Shown here: piece after piece, positions 7,771-16,614 of the stretch
Layout: each line of letters begins with the position of its first letter
Position numbering within the stretch: the stretch's first letter is position 1
Source of the DNA: Hoeflea sp.
GTDB lineage: Bacteria; Pseudomonadota; Alphaproteobacteria; Rhizobiales; Rhizobiaceae
NCBI RefSeq assembly: GCF_030682515.1
Contig: NZ_JAUXOD010000051.1
Coordinates: 186,001-250,000, forward strand
DNA: 64,000 nt
Direction of reading: 5' to 3'
Translations under genes and position numbers: made by a program
Notes under the pieces: generated by a model
Seen by the model: only the letters and a program-made list of their open reading frames with translations
Databases searched by the model: none
What the model was told of the DNA's origin: nothing

Positions 7771-8723
7771 GCACGGCAACGATCCGGGCCGGCGCCATCC
7801 TGCCCGGACGAGGCGGCGTGGGCGGCGCGCTGTCGGATGCGTTCTGGCGCAACCCGAAGCTCCTGCTGTTCGTGATGCTGACGCCGCCGCTGCTGTGGCT
7901 CGGCATCATCTATCTCGGCAGCCTGTTCGCGCTGCTGCTCCAGAGCTTCTTTTCGATCGACGAATTTTCGGGACTGGTCAATCGCGAGTTTACGCTGAAG
8001 ACCTATGGCGAGCTGCTGCGCCCCTCCAATCTCGACATCATCGTGCGCACCGTCACCATGGCAGGCCTGGTGACCATAGCCTCGGCGATCATCGCCTTTC
8101 CGATCGCCTATTTCGCGGCGCGCTATGCAAAAGGCCGATGGAAGGCGGTGTTCTACCTCGGCGTGATGCTGCCGCTGTGGTCGAGCTATCTGGTCAAGGT
8201 CTATGCGTGGAAACTGATCCTGGCCAAGGAAGGCATCCTCAACTGGGTGTTTGACAAGCTGCACCTGACCTTCCTGATCGACGGCTGGCTCGCCTTGCCG
8301 GTGGTTGGCGGCAACTCGTTGTCGGTGAGCCTCACGGGCACGTTCCTCGTCTTCGTCTATGTCTGGCTGCCGTTCATGATTCTGCCAATGCAGGCAGCGC
8401 TCGAACGGGTTCCAGGCAATCTGCTGGAAGCCTCCTCCGACCTTGGCGCTTCGCCACGTCAGACATTCACCCATGTGTTGCTGCCCCTGGCGCTGCCGGG
8501 CGTCATCGCAGGTTCGATCTTCACCTTCTCGCTGACCCTTGGCGACTACATCATCCCGCAGATCATCGGCACGTCGCACCGTTTCATCGGCATGGCGGTC
8601 TATGCCCATCAGGGAACGGCAGGCAACATTCCACTCGCAGCCGCCTTCACCGTGGTGCCGGTTGTGATCATGGGGATTTACCTCTGGCTTGCCAAACGCG
8701 CGGGAGCCTTCAATGCACTCTGA
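7767..8723 (+). CDS. ABC transporter permease, PotB/YdcU-like
   Basis: 318 residues with six predicted membrane segments after a longer cytoplasmic N-terminus (first segment [20 protein letters not shown]). The permease EAA loop that contacts the ATPase is present: [20 protein letters not shown]. PotB/YdcU-type proteins form the pore with the PotC/YdcV-type partner encoded immediately downstream. The gene overlaps the ATPase gene by 4 bases and the next permease gene by 11 bases, so the three should be made in fixed ratio. Confidence 0.91.
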   Translation: MSTATIRAGAILPGRGGVGGALSDAFWRNPKLLLFVMLTPPLLWLGIIYLGSLFALLLQSFFSIDEFSGLVNREFTLKTYGELLRPSNLDIIVRTVTMAGLVTIASAIIAFPIAYFAARYAKGRWKAVFYLGVMLPLWSSYLVKVYAWKLILAKEGILNWVFDKLHLTFLIDGWLALPVVGGNSLSVSLTGTFLVFVYVWLPFMILPMQAALERVPGNLLEASSDLGASPRQTFTHVLLPLALPGVIAGSIFTFSLTLGDYIIPQIIGTSHRFIGMAVYAHQGTAGNIPLAAAFTVVPVVIMGIYLWLAKRAGAFNAL

Positions 8724-9528
8724 CCGTCAAAGCCGCACCCCGATGGGCTTGAAGATCGCAGCAGGTTTGGGCCTGGCCTTCCTGCATCTGCCCATACTGC
8801 TGATTTTCCTCTATGCGTTTACCACCGAGGACAAGAGCTACCAGTTCCCGCCGCCGGGCCTGACGCTCAAATGGTTCGCTGTGACCTGGAACCGGCCGGA
8901 TGTCTGGGAAGCGCTGGGGCTGTCGGTCCGCGTCGCCTCGATCTCGACCGTGGTGGCCCTGGTGCTCGGCACCCTGTGCGCGGCGGCAATTTCGCAGACC
9001 CGGTTTTTCGGCCGCGAAACGATCTCGCTCTTGGTGATCCTGCCGATCGCCCTGCCCGGCATCATCACCGGCATATCGCTGCGCTCCGCCTTCAATCTCG
9101 CCGAGATCCCGTTTTCGTTCTGGACCATCGTGCTCGGTCACGCGACCTTCTGCGTGGTCGTGGTCTACAACAACGCCGTGGCCCGGTTCCGTCGGATGTC
9201 CGGATCGCTGATCGAAGCCTCGATGGATCTCGGCGCCGACGGGTTCCAGACGTTCAGATATGTGATCCTGCCCAATATCGGCACGGCGCTGCTGGCCGGC
9301 GGCATGCTCGCCTTCGCGCTGTCGTTCGACGAAGTCATCGTCACCACCTTCACCGCCGGCCAGCAGTCTACGCTGCCCATCTGGATGCTTCAGGAACTGG
9401 TCAGGCCGCGCCAGCGCCCGGTCACCAACGTGGTGGCGATGGTGGTGGTGCTGGTCACCTTCCTGCCCATTCTTGCCGCCTATTACCTCACCCGGGACGG
9501 AGATCAGATTTCCGGACAGGGCAAATAA
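8713..9528 (+). CDS. ABC transporter permease, PotC/YdcV-like
   Basis: 271 residues from ATG 8713 ([14 protein letters not shown]); the track's start 8 codons earlier is a weaker choice because it extends further into the previous gene. It has about six membrane segments (first [14 protein letters not shown]) and the EAA loop [20 protein letters not shown]. It is the second pore subunit of the polyamine-type importer. The aldehyde dehydrogenase gene follows after 17 bases with a good ribosome site (gggagaaac), so transport and catabolism are in one transcript. Confidence 0.9.
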   Translation: MHSDRQSRTPMGLKIAAGLGLAFLHLPILLIFLYAFTTEDKSYQFPPPGLTLKWFAVTWNRPDVWEALGLSVRVASISTVVALVLGTLCAAAISQTRFFGRETISLLVILPIALPGIITGISLRSAFNLAEIPFSFWTIVLGHATFCVVVVYNNAVARFRRMSGSLIEASMDLGADGFQTFRYVILPNIGTALLAGGMLAFALSFDEVIVTTFTAGQQSTLPIWMLQELVRPRQRPVTNVVAMVVVLVTFLPILAAYYLTRDGDQISGQGK

Positions 9529-9545
9529 CTTACGGGAGAAACACC

Positions 9546-10973
9546 ATGGATACCCAAATGCTGATCGGCAACCGTTTCGAGGCCGGGACGGAAGCGGAGG
9601 AGAAGATCTTCAACCCGCGCACCGGAGAAACCATTCTCAACCTGCCCGAAGCCTCCTCGGCCCAGATCGAGGCCGCGGTCAATGCCGCCGAGAAGGCGTT
9701 TGCCACTTGGTCGCGCACCACGCCGGCGCAGCGCTCGGGCTACCTGCTCAGGATCGCCGACCGGATCGAGGCCGAGGCCGACGGCTTCGCGGCCCTTGAG
9801 GCGCTCAATTGCGGCAAGCCGATCAATGCGGTGAAGAACGACGAGATCCCGGCGATTGTCGACTGCTACCGGTTCTTCGCCGGCGCCGTGCGCTGCATGC
9901 CCGGCAATGCGGCGGGCGAATACATGGAGGGGCACACCTCGATGATCCGCCGCGACCCGGTCGGCATCATCGCCTCGATCGCGCCGTGGAACTATCCGCT
10001 GATGATGATGGCCTGGAAGCTGGCGCCGGCGATCGGCGGCGGCAACACGGTGGTGTTCAAGCCGTCCGAGCAGACGCCGCTGACGGCTTTGAAGCTCGCC
10101 AGGATCATGGCCGAGATCCTTCCCGAAGGCGTGGTCAATGTCGTGCTCGGCCGGGGTGAAAGCGTCGGCAACGCGCTGATCAACCATCCCAAGATCAACA
10201 TGATCTCCATCACCGGCGATGTCGCCACCGGCAAGAAGGTGCTGCAGGCCGCGGCCAAGTCGGTCAAGCGCACCCATCTCGAACTGGGCGGCAAGGCGCC
10301 GGTGATCGTGTTCGACGACGCCGACCTCGACGCCGTCGTCAACGGCTTGCGCGCCTTCGGCTACTACAATGCCGGCCAGGACTGCACCGCCGCCTGCCGG
10401 ATCTACGCCGGCCCGAAGATCTATGACAAGCTAGTGGCCGAACTCACCAGCGCGGTCTCGAGCATCCGCTACAACAAGGCCGATGATTCCGACAACGAGA
10501 TCGGGCCGCTGATCTCCAAGCGCCAGCGTGATCGGGTGGCGAGCTTCGTCGAACGCGCGTCGGAAATGAAGCACATGGAAATCACCACCGGCGGCAAGAC
10601 GGGCGATGGCAACGGCTTCTACTACCAGCCGACCCTGATCGCGGGCGCGCTGCAGACCGACGAGATCGTCCAGCGCGAGGTCTTCGGCCCGGTCGTGTCC
10701 GTCACCCGGTTTACGGACGCGGAGGAAGCGGTCACCTGGGCCAATGATTCCGAATACGGGCTCGCGTCCTCGGTCTGGACCAAGGATGTCTCCAAGGCCA
10801 TGCAATGCGCCGCGCGGCTTCAGTATGGCTGCACCTGGATCAACACCCACTTCATGCTGGTCAATGAAATGCCGCATGGCGGCATCAAGCAGTCGGGCTA
10901 TGGCAAGGACATGTCGCTTTATGCCCTTGAGGATTATACCGCAGTGCGGCATGTAATGATTGCCCACGGCTGA
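9546..10973 (+). CDS. patD: Gamma-aminobutyraldehyde dehydrogenase (PatD/YdcW-like)
   Basis: 475 residues from ATG 9546; the 700-aa track ORF is a read-through extension. Strong resemblance to E. coli YdcW/PatD is evident from stretches such as [30 protein letters not shown] and [18 protein letters not shown]. The catalytic cysteine is about residue 280 in GQDCTAA and the general base glutamate about 246 in LELGGK. The enzyme oxidises 4-aminobutanal, made from putrescine, to GABA with NAD+. Its place after a YdcSTUV-like importer supports a putrescine role. A putrescine transaminase gene is not in this window and must be elsewhere, if present. Confidence 0.92.
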   Translation: MDTQMLIGNRFEAGTEAEEKIFNPRTGETILNLPEASSAQIEAAVNAAEKAFATWSRTTPAQRSGYLLRIADRIEAEADGFAALEALNCGKPINAVKNDEIPAIVDCYRFFAGAVRCMPGNAAGEYMEGHTSMIRRDPVGIIASIAPWNYPLMMMAWKLAPAIGGGNTVVFKPSEQTPLTALKLARIMAEILPEGVVNVVLGRGESVGNALINHPKINMISITGDVATGKKVLQAAAKSVKRTHLELGGKAPVIVFDDADLDAVVNGLRAFGYYNAGQDCTAACRIYAGPKIYDKLVAELTSAVSSIRYNKADDSDNEIGPLISKRQRDRVASFVERASEMKHMEITTGGKTGDGNGFYYQPTLIAGALQTDEIVQREVFGPVVSVTRFTDAEEAVTWANDSEYGLASSVWTKDVSKAMQCAARLQYGCTWINTHFMLVNEMPHGGIKQSGYGKDMSLYALEDYTAVRHVMIAHG

Positions 10974-10989
10974 GAGGCCAATTACCCAG

Positions 10990-11017
10990 TCCCGGGACGG
11001 GCTTGACCGTCCCGGGA
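10990..11017 (+). terminator. Hairpin between patD and purU
   Basis: A perfect 11-bp stem (tcccgggacgg / ccgtcccggga) with a 6-nt loop starts 17 bases after the patD stop. No T run follows, so it may be a weak terminator or an mRNA 3'-stabilising hairpin that partly separates the polyamine operon from purU. Confidence 0.55.
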
Positions 11018-11079
11018 GGATGCTGCAAAGCCGCGGGAGAATGGCCGGCCGTCAAGGCCATCATCAACCGGAGACTGTC

Positions 11080-11934
11080 ATGGCGCATCCGCATTTTGTC
11101 ATCACCATTGCCTGCGCCGATCAGCCCGGCATCGTCGCGGCGATCACCACCGAACTCGCCGCGATCGGCGCCAACATCGCCGAATCCAGCCAGTTCTGGG
11201 ACCGCCAGACCAACCGGTTCTTCATGCGGATCGCCATCGAAACACCCGAAGGCGTGGACGCTGAAGCCGTCAAGCGGGCGCTCAAGGCGCCGGTGGCGCG
11301 CTTCGAGATGCGGCTTGAGATCAATGACATGGCCAAGCGTCCGAAGATCATCATCATGGTGTCGAAATTCGACCATGCGCTTCTGCACCTGATCTACCAG
11401 ATCCGCGTCGGCTGGCTCGACGCCGAGGTGGTCGGCATCGTCTCCAATCACGAGGACAGCCGCAGAACCGCCGAGATCGAGGGCATTCCCTTCCATTACT
11501 GGCCGGTCACCAAGGACACCAAGGACGCACAGGAACAAAAGCTGCTCGACCTCGCCACCAAGAGCGGCGCGGACCTGGTGATCCTGGCGCGCTACATGCA
11601 GGTACTGTCCGACACCCTCTCCCGCCGGCTGTTCGGCAAGGTGATCAACATCCATCACTCGTTCCTGCCGAGCTTCAAGGGCGCCAAGCCCTATCACCAG
11701 GCGCATGAGCGCGGCGTCAAGCTGATCGGGGCGACGGCCCACTATGTCACCGCCGATCTCGACGAAGGCCCGATCATCGAGCAGGAGACCGAGCGGGTGA
11801 CCCATTCCATGACGGCGGACGATTTCGTCGCCGCCGGCCGCGACATCGAGGCGCGCGTGCTGGCGCGGGCGGTGAAGATGCATGTCGAATCGCGCGTCAT
11901 GCTCAATGGCCACAAGACCGTGGTGTTCGGATAG
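11080..11934 (+). CDS. purU: Formyltetrahydrofolate deformylase
   Basis: 284 residues from ATG 11080 (MAHPHFVITIACADQPGIVAA), with ggag shortly upstream. An N-terminal ACT domain (about 1-85) is followed by the formyl-transferase fold with the catalytic region INIHHSFLPSFKGAKPYHQA and the ATAHYVTADLDEGPIIEQ motif. The enzyme hydrolyses 10-formyl-tetrahydrofolate to tetrahydrofolate and formate. Rhizobial purU copies often accompany methylamine- or betaine-type demethylation genes; here it follows the polyamine operon and ends 5 bases before a LysR gene. The link to polyamine use is by position only. Confidence 0.93.
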   Translation: MAHPHFVITIACADQPGIVAAITTELAAIGANIAESSQFWDRQTNRFFMRIAIETPEGVDAEAVKRALKAPVARFEMRLEINDMAKRPKIIIMVSKFDHALLHLIYQIRVGWLDAEVVGIVSNHEDSRRTAEIEGIPFHYWPVTKDTKDAQEQKLLDLATKSGADLVILARYMQVLSDTLSRRLFGKVINIHHSFLPSFKGAKPYHQAHERGVKLIGATAHYVTADLDEGPIIEQETERVTHSMTADDFVAAGRDIEARVLARAVKMHVESRVMLNGHKTVVFG

Positions 11935-11939
11935 GCGGC

Positions 11940-12833
11940 GTGAACTGGGACGATATCAGGGTCTTTCTGGCTGTCGCCCGCGCCGGGCAGATCCTGGCCG
12001 CGGCCAAGCGGCTGGGGATCAACCATGCCACCGCCGCAAGGCGGATCACCTCGCTCGAGACCGCACTCGGGGCACAGCTCGTGGTTCGCCGCACCAATGG
12101 CTGCGGGCTCACCGGCGAAGGCGAAGCCTTCCTCGCGCACGCCGAGCGCATTGAAGCCGAGATGCTGGCGGCGCAGGCCAATCTCGGCCGCACCGACAGC
12201 GCCATTTCGGGCACGGTGCGGATCGGCGCGCCGGACGGCTTCGGCGTCTCGTTCCTGGCGCCGCGACTTGGCGCCCTGATCGCCCGGCATCCCGATCTCA
12301 GGCTGCAGCTGGTGCCGGTTCCAAGGAGCTTCTCACTGCCGCAGCGGGAGGCCGATATTGCCATCACCGTCGAGCGGCCCGCCGAGGGACGGCTGGTGGC
12401 GCGCAAGCTGGTCGACTATTCGCTGTCGCTCTACGCCTCGCGGGCCTATCTGGCCCAGCACGGAACGCCCACCCGGACGGAGCAGCTCAAGGACCACCGG
12501 CTGATCAGCTATGTGGAAGACCTGATCTTCTCGCCGTCGCTGCATTTCACCCGCGACATCCTGCGCAACTGGACGGCGCAGTTCGAGATCTCGAGCGCCA
12601 CCGGCCAGACCGAGGCGGTGCGCTCGGGTGCGGGCATCGCGGTGCTGCATGACTATATCGCAGGCCTTGATCCCGACCTGATCCGGCTGCTGCCCGAGCA
12701 TCGCATCGAGCGATCCTACTACATGGTCTATCACGAATCCGCCCGGGATCTCGCGCGGGTGCGCACCGTGGCCGATCACATCTCCACCGTGGCGCAGGCG
12801 CACAAGGCGCATTTCTTCCCGATTGACCGATAA
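11940..12833 (+). CDS. LysR-family transcriptional regulator
   Basis: 297 residues beginning at a GTG (11940) 5 bases after purU, so probably co-transcribed and coupled. The N-terminal helix-turn-helix is VFLAVARAGQILAAAKRLGINHATAARRITSLE. The variant WDDIRVFL start and HATAARRI recognition helix are typical of the LysR branch in which the motif reads R-R-I rather than S-R-A/S-x-I. The effector domain starts near SGTVRIGAPDGFG. Being last in the transporter-patD-purU array, it may regulate that array. An effector is not predictable. Confidence 0.88.
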   Translation: MNWDDIRVFLAVARAGQILAAAKRLGINHATAARRITSLETALGAQLVVRRTNGCGLTGEGEAFLAHAERIEAEMLAAQANLGRTDSAISGTVRIGAPDGFGVSFLAPRLGALIARHPDLRLQLVPVPRSFSLPQREADIAITVERPAEGRLVARKLVDYSLSLYASRAYLAQHGTPTRTEQLKDHRLISYVEDLIFSPSLHFTRDILRNWTAQFEISSATGQTEAVRSGAGIAVLHDYIAGLDPDLIRLLPEHRIERSYYMVYHESARDLARVRTVADHISTVAQAHKAHFFPIDR

Positions 12834-12906
12834 GCTCTCGTGCCGCTGACAGGCGGTCCGGAGGGCGTCCCGTCATCCCCCTTCAGCTTTCGCGCCCGCA
12901 GCCCCT

Positions 12907-13055
12907 GAAAAACAAAGCGCCTGCCGGGTCAGACCCGACAGGCGCTTGTACTTCGTCGTGACTTCCAAACCGGTGCTTGGGAGGAGGATCCCGGTGCAGA
13001 GTGTCCCGACTACTGCCATGCCGAACTGGGAGGAGGAGGTGTTCGACGTGGCGTT
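12907..13055 (-). ncRNA. Small RNA with two anti-Shine-Dalgarno loops, alpha-r14/NfeR1-like
   Basis: Read on the minus strand, the region folds into three hairpins. The first (13022-13045, stem CGAAC/GTTCG) exposes CCTCCTCCTCCC in its loop. The second (12969-12995, stem ACCGG/CCGGT) exposes CCTCCTCCC. The third is a Rho-independent terminator with TTTGTTTTTC. Family knowledge: the rhizobial alpha-r14 sRNAs (Smr14C2/NfeR1) are about 120 nt and show conserved CCUCCUCCC loops that pair with ribosome binding sites of many mRNAs, ABC transporter genes among them. A sigma-70-like promoter lies just upstream. Size here is about 150 nt. The 76- and 110-aa track ORFs crossing the locus run through the terminator hairpin and are not believed to be genes. 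Confidence 0.78.
12915..12947 (-). terminator. Rho-independent terminator of the sRNA
   Basis: aagcgcctg-c-cgggtc and its complement form a stem of about 14 pairs with one mismatch. On the minus strand it is followed by TTTGTTTTTC. The T run is on the minus strand only, which assigns it to the sRNA and not to the LysR gene. Confidence 0.82.
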
Positions 13056-13061
13056 GAAAGA

Positions 13062-13090
13062 GATATGGTACAGTTGATGCTGCATTGCAA
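13062..13090 (-). promoter_or_regulatory. Sigma-70-like promoter of the sRNA
   Basis: On the minus strand TTGCAA (13090-13085) and CATATC (13067-13062) are separated by 17 bases, placing the start of transcription near 13055. The surrounding 100 bases are far more AT-rich than the neighbouring genes. Confidence 0.5.
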
Positions 13091-13213
13091 TAGGATATTT
13101 CAAGAATCTTTATCTTTTGGTAAATTCGCTCAAACCACTGTAACTTTAGGTGTTTTGGCTTTGAACTAGTTTTCCTCGGAGGGCTCTCATGGGCAAAAAT
13201 GCGGCACCGCAAC

Positions 13214-13242
13214 AAAAAAACCGGGGCCCATGACCCCGGTTT
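13214..13242 (-). terminator. Rho-independent terminator of the xylose ABC operon
   Basis: aaaccgggg / ccccggttt form a perfect 9-bp stem with a 7-nt loop, followed on the minus strand by an uninterrupted T run (complement of aaaaaaa). It lies 31 bases after the ATPase stop codon at 13274. Confidence 0.88.
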
Positions 13243-13273
13243 GTGAGTGCTCAGCCGAATTTCGTTGGCGTGC

Positions 13274-14050
13274 TCAGGCGAACTGGATCGCCCCGGGCCC
13301 CGGGATGCCGCTGGGCGGGCATTTCCCGGCGATGATCATGCCGAGCAGATCGTCCTCGGAGACATCGGCCACCTTGACGGTTCCGACGAGCTGGCCGTTC
13401 TTCATGACATTGGCCCGGTCGCACATCGCCTTGACCTGGTGAATGTCGTGATCGATCAGGAAGATGCCGATCCCCTCGGATTTGAGCTGCTCGATCAGTT
13501 CGGCCACCATCCGGGTCTCCTGCACGCCAAGCGCGGCAGTGGGCTCATCCATGATCAGGATCTTGGCGTTGAAGTAGACCGCGCGGGCGATGGCGACCGA
13601 CTGACGCTGGCCGCCCGAAAGCCCCGACACCGGCGTGTGGAAGCGCCGGAAGTTCGGATTGAGGCGCTTCATGATCTTGCGGGTCTCCGCCTCCATCAAG
13701 GCGTCATCGACAAAGCCGAGCGGCGTCGTCAGCTCACGCCCGAGAAACAGGTTGGACGCGGCGTCGAGATTGTCGGCCAGCGCCAGATACTGGTAGATCG
13801 TCTCGATCTGATGGTTGCGGGCGTCGCGCGGGTTGTTGATGCCCGCCTTCTGGCCGTTGATGAAGATCTCGCCGCCATCGCGCGGAAGAGCTCCCGACAG
13901 CATTTTCATCAGCACGGACTTGCCGGCGCCGTTGTGACCCAGAACGCCGACGACCTCGCCGGGATACAGATCGATGGTGACGTGATCGACGGCCTTGATG
14001 CCGCCGAACGACTTCTGCATGTCGCGCATTTCAACGAGAGGCGTGGTCAT
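13274..14050 (-). CDS. Sugar ABC transporter ATP-binding protein, single-domain (FrcA/XylG-like)
   Basis: 258 residues from ATG 14050 (MTTPLVEMRDMQKSFGGIKAV); the 356-aa track ORF adds out-of-gene sequence. Walker A GHNGAGKSVLMKM, Q-loop IYQYLALADN, signature LSGGQRQSVAIARA and Walker B LIMDEPTAALG are present once each. The E. coli xylose and ribose ATPases are double-domain proteins of about 500 residues, so this is the short form, as in the rhizobial fructose system FrcA, and should act as a homodimer. Its ATG overlaps the permease stop (ATGA). It drives uptake with the XylF-like and XylH-like proteins encoded upstream. Confidence 0.88.
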   Translation of the reverse strand: MTTPLVEMRDMQKSFGGIKAVDHVTIDLYPGEVVGVLGHNGAGKSVLMKMLSGALPRDGGEIFINGQKAGINNPRDARNHQIETIYQYLALADNLDAASNLFLGRELTTPLGFVDDALMEAETRKIMKRLNPNFRRFHTPVSGLSGGQRQSVAIARAVYFNAKILIMDEPTAALGVQETRMVAELIEQLKSEGIGIFLIDHDIHQVKAMCDRANVMKNGQLVGTVKVADVSEDDLLGMIIAGKCPPSGIPGPGAIQFA

Positions 14051-15348
14051 GTCTTGTCTCCCGTCCGGCGCCTGTAGACGATGTCGATGAAGACCGCGAG
14101 AACCAGCACGGAGCCCACGACCATGTTCTGGTAGGGCGCGTCGACGCCGACCATGGCCATGCCCGATTGCAGGCTCTGCATGATCAGCGCGCCCAGGATG
14201 GCGCCGTAGATGGTGCCCATGCCGCCCGCCAGCGCCGTGCCGCCGATGACCGCGGCCGCGATGACGCGCAATTCGTCGAGCGTGCCGATGTCGTTGGAAT
14301 GGAAGGTCTGGCGCGAGGAAGCGACCACGGCGGAAATGGCGCACAGAACGCCCATGATGGCAAAGACCTTGACCGTGAGCAGACGCGTGTTGATGCCCGC
14401 CAGCGCCGCAGCTTCAGGGTTGCCGCCGGTGGCGAAAATATAGCGTCCAAGCCGGGTGCGCTGCGCGACGACCGTCATGATAATGGCGATCACGATCAGC
14501 ACCAGCACCGAGATCGGCAGTCCATAACCCTGGACGAAGCCCTCGGGCATGATCTCGCCGCGCGCCTCGAACATCCGCTGCAGACGCGCCCTGGGGATCT
14601 CATAGGAATTGAGGATCGCCACGAAGCCGACAATCGCCCCTGCGATGATCAGACCGATGATCGCTTCGGCCCAGACCGGCTTGACCGGGAATTCGTGCAG
14701 AACCTTGTTCCTGCGCGAGCGGAACAAGGCGTAGAAGGAGGCCAGGATGGCCAAACCGGCGAAAATCCAGCTCCAGGTCTCGCCGAGCGTGCCGTTGATG
14801 CCGCCGAACAGCTGGAAATTCTCGTCGAGCGGACCGATCGTCTGGCCCTTGGTCAGGTGCCAGGAAACATTTCGCCACACCAGGAAGCCGCCCAGCGTGA
14901 CGATGAAGGCCGGTATGGTGAGATAGCCGATCAGCCAGCCGTGGAAGGCGCCGATCACCAGGCCTGTCATCACCCCGACCAGGATCGCGATCGGCATGGT
15001 CAGCGGATGGTTGAGCCCGAGGCCCAGCCATTCCGGCGTGACCACGGTCTGCGTCATCGCCATCACCGCCGAGCAGGTGGCGAGCAGCGAGCCGACCGAG
15101 AGGTCGATATTGCGGGTCACGATCACGAACACCATGCCCGTCGCCATGATCGCGACTGACGCGGTCTGGATCGACAGGTTGAAGATGTTGCGCGGGGTCA
15201 TGAAACGCCCGTCGGTGAGGAAATTGAAGATCAGGCAGATGACGACGAAAGCGCCGATCATGCCGATAAGACGGGTGTCGAGCTCAAGCGCTGCAAAGAA
15301 ATTGCGTGGCTTCGCCGGCACACTCGTTGCTGGGGACGTCTCGGTCAT
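14047..15348 (-). CDS. xylH: Sugar ABC transporter permease, XylH-like
   Basis: 433 residues, longer than RbsC-type permeases (about 320) and close to XylH/GguB. The N-terminal half has segments such as LIGMIGAFVVICLIFNF. A hydrophilic insertion (about 225-260, RARLQRMFEARGEIMPEG) interrupts the membrane core, as in XylH-type proteins. The C-terminal signature AAVIGGTALAGGMGTIYGAILGAL is typical of the carbohydrate-uptake-2 permease family. It is encoded between the binding protein and the ATPase and should form a homodimeric pore for a pentose, most likely xylose. Confidence 0.87.
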   Translation of the reverse strand: MTETSPATSVPAKPRNFFAALELDTRLIGMIGAFVVICLIFNFLTDGRFMTPRNIFNLSIQTASVAIMATGMVFVIVTRNIDLSVGSLLATCSAVMAMTQTVVTPEWLGLGLNHPLTMPIAILVGVMTGLVIGAFHGWLIGYLTIPAFIVTLGGFLVWRNVSWHLTKGQTIGPLDENFQLFGGINGTLGETWSWIFAGLAILASFYALFRSRRNKVLHEFPVKPVWAEAIIGLIIAGAIVGFVAILNSYEIPRARLQRMFEARGEIMPEGFVQGYGLPISVLVLIVIAIIMTVVAQRTRLGRYIFATGGNPEAAALAGINTRLLTVKVFAIMGVLCAISAVVASSRQTFHSNDIGTLDELRVIAAAVIGGTALAGGMGTIYGAILGALIMQSLQSGMAMVGVDAPYQNMVVGSVLVLAVFIDIVYRRRTGDKT

Positions 15349-15377
15349 GGCCGTAATCCAGGTGATGTGCAGTCACA

Positions 15378-15405
15378 CGTCCCCAACCCGAAGGATGGGG
15401 ACGTT
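15378..15405 (-). terminator. Intercistronic hairpin after the xylF-like gene
   Basis: A perfect 9-bp stem (acgtcccca / tggggacgt) with a 10-nt loop lies 30 bases past the binding-protein stop and before the permease gene. On the minus strand no U-tract follows, so a partial terminator or mRNA-protecting role is favoured. Confidence 0.58.
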
Positions 15406-15435
15406 ATTAAGGTATTTTGCAACAGAGCCTGGAGC

Positions 15436-16470
15436 TTAGTTACAGGGAGCCGGGCCTGCGGTGACGCCCTGGCACAGGGCTTCCTTGCTGATCCAGCCGG
15501 CATCGACGACGGTCGCCAGATTGTCCTTGGTGATCGGAACCGGAGCCAGGAACATGGCGGTCATCGTGGTGCCGCCGGGCGACGTCCACTCGACGGTGCC
15601 TTCGACAGCCGACATGGCGGTGCCGTCAGCCAACTGGGCGGCGATTTCGCCGGCAGCCTTGCCGAGCGCGCGGGCGTCCTTCCAGACGCTGACGGTCTGG
15701 GTGCCATTGGCAACGCGGTTGAGCGCAGCGTGGTCGCCATCCTGGCCGGAGACCGGGATGCCTTCCATGCCCTGGCCCGTCAGCGCCGCGACGACGCCGC
15801 CGGCGGTGCCGTCATTGGACGCAACCACCGCATCGACCTTGTTGTCGGCTGCGGTCAGGATCTGTTCCATGTTGCGCTGGGCATTGGCCGGAAGCCAGCC
15901 GTCGGTGTAGGCCTCGCCAACGATCTTGATGTCGCCGGAATCGATCGCTGCCTGCAGGATTTCCTGCTGGCCGCCGCGAAGGAAGTCGGCGTTCGGATCG
16001 GTCGGCGATCCCTTGATCATCACATAGTTGCCCTTGGGCGCGGCGGCAAAGACGGCGCGTGCCTGCATGCGGCCGACTTCGACGTTGTCGAAGGTCAGAT
16101 AGAAGGCGCGGCTGTCTTCGATCAGACGGTCATAGGCGATGACCGGAATGCCTTCATCGGCGGCAGCGGTCACGGCCGGGATCACCGCCTGGGTGTCCTG
16201 GGCGAGAATGATCAGGGCGTTGACGCCCTGGGCCATCAGGCTTTCCACATCGGAGAGCTGCTTGGCGGCGGACGACTGCGCGTCGGTCGACACATAGGTG
16301 TCGCCAGCGGCTTCGATCGCTGCCTTCATTGCGGCTTCATCGGTCTTCCACCGCTCTTCCTGGAAGTTCGACCATGAGACACCAATGATCTTACCTTCCG
16401 CCATCGCGGCGCCGGCCATTGCAGCAGTCATGACGACGCCAGCAACGAGCGTGCTAACTAACTTTTTCAT
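15436..16470 (-). CDS. xylF: D-xylose-type periplasmic binding protein
   Basis: 344 residues with signal peptide MKKLVSTLVAGVVMTAAMAGAAMA. The mature protein aligns by eye with E. coli XylF: ERWKTDEAAM for the ERWQKDRD region, IPVIAYDRLI for IKVLAYDRMI, YLTFDNVEVGRMQA for YISFDNEKVGELQA, TDGWLPANA for VDGWLPENA, and DAVVASNDGTAGG for DAVVASNDATAGG. It delivers xylose or a close pentose to the membrane complex. A good ribosome site (gggagg) precedes the ATG. A divergent ROK regulator gene 200 bases away is the likely repressor. Confidence 0.9.
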   Translation of the reverse strand: MKKLVSTLVAGVVMTAAMAGAAMAEGKIIGVSWSNFQEERWKTDEAAMKAAIEAAGDTYVSTDAQSSAAKQLSDVESLMAQGVNALIILAQDTQAVIPAVTAAADEGIPVIAYDRLIEDSRAFYLTFDNVEVGRMQARAVFAAAPKGNYVMIKGSPTDPNADFLRGGQQEILQAAIDSGDIKIVGEAYTDGWLPANAQRNMEQILTAADNKVDAVVASNDGTAGGVVAALTGQGMEGIPVSGQDGDHAALNRVANGTQTVSVWKDARALGKAAGEIAAQLADGTAMSAVEGTVEWTSPGGTTMTAMFLAPVPITKDNLATVVDAGWISKEALCQGVTAGPAPCN

Positions 16471-16614
16471 GTAATCCTCCCGGGTGCATAATCACACATG
16501 CCCGGCATTCAACAGCCGGACAAGCCTCTGAAGCCTATTAATTCAAGCCTCAAAAAAAATCGTGACTCAAAAGCGCTTGCATGTCAACATGAAACGCAGT
16601 TGTGACAAGTTACC

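Noticed and set aside
8871-10973. 700-aa ORF as a permease-dehydrogenase fusion
   Set aside because: The first 225 residues are a +1-frame reading of the second permease gene; the dehydrogenase has its own ATG with a ribosome site at 9546.
12873-13215. 76-aa and 110-aa minus-strand ORFs
   Set aside because: They run through the sRNA hairpins and the terminator stem (residues KRLSGLTRQALCF are just the stem translated) and lack ribosome sites.
13274-14344. 356-aa version of the sugar ATPase
   Set aside because: The N-terminal 98 residues are an out-of-frame reading of the permease gene; the ATG at 14050 gives a normal ABC start and overlaps the permease stop.
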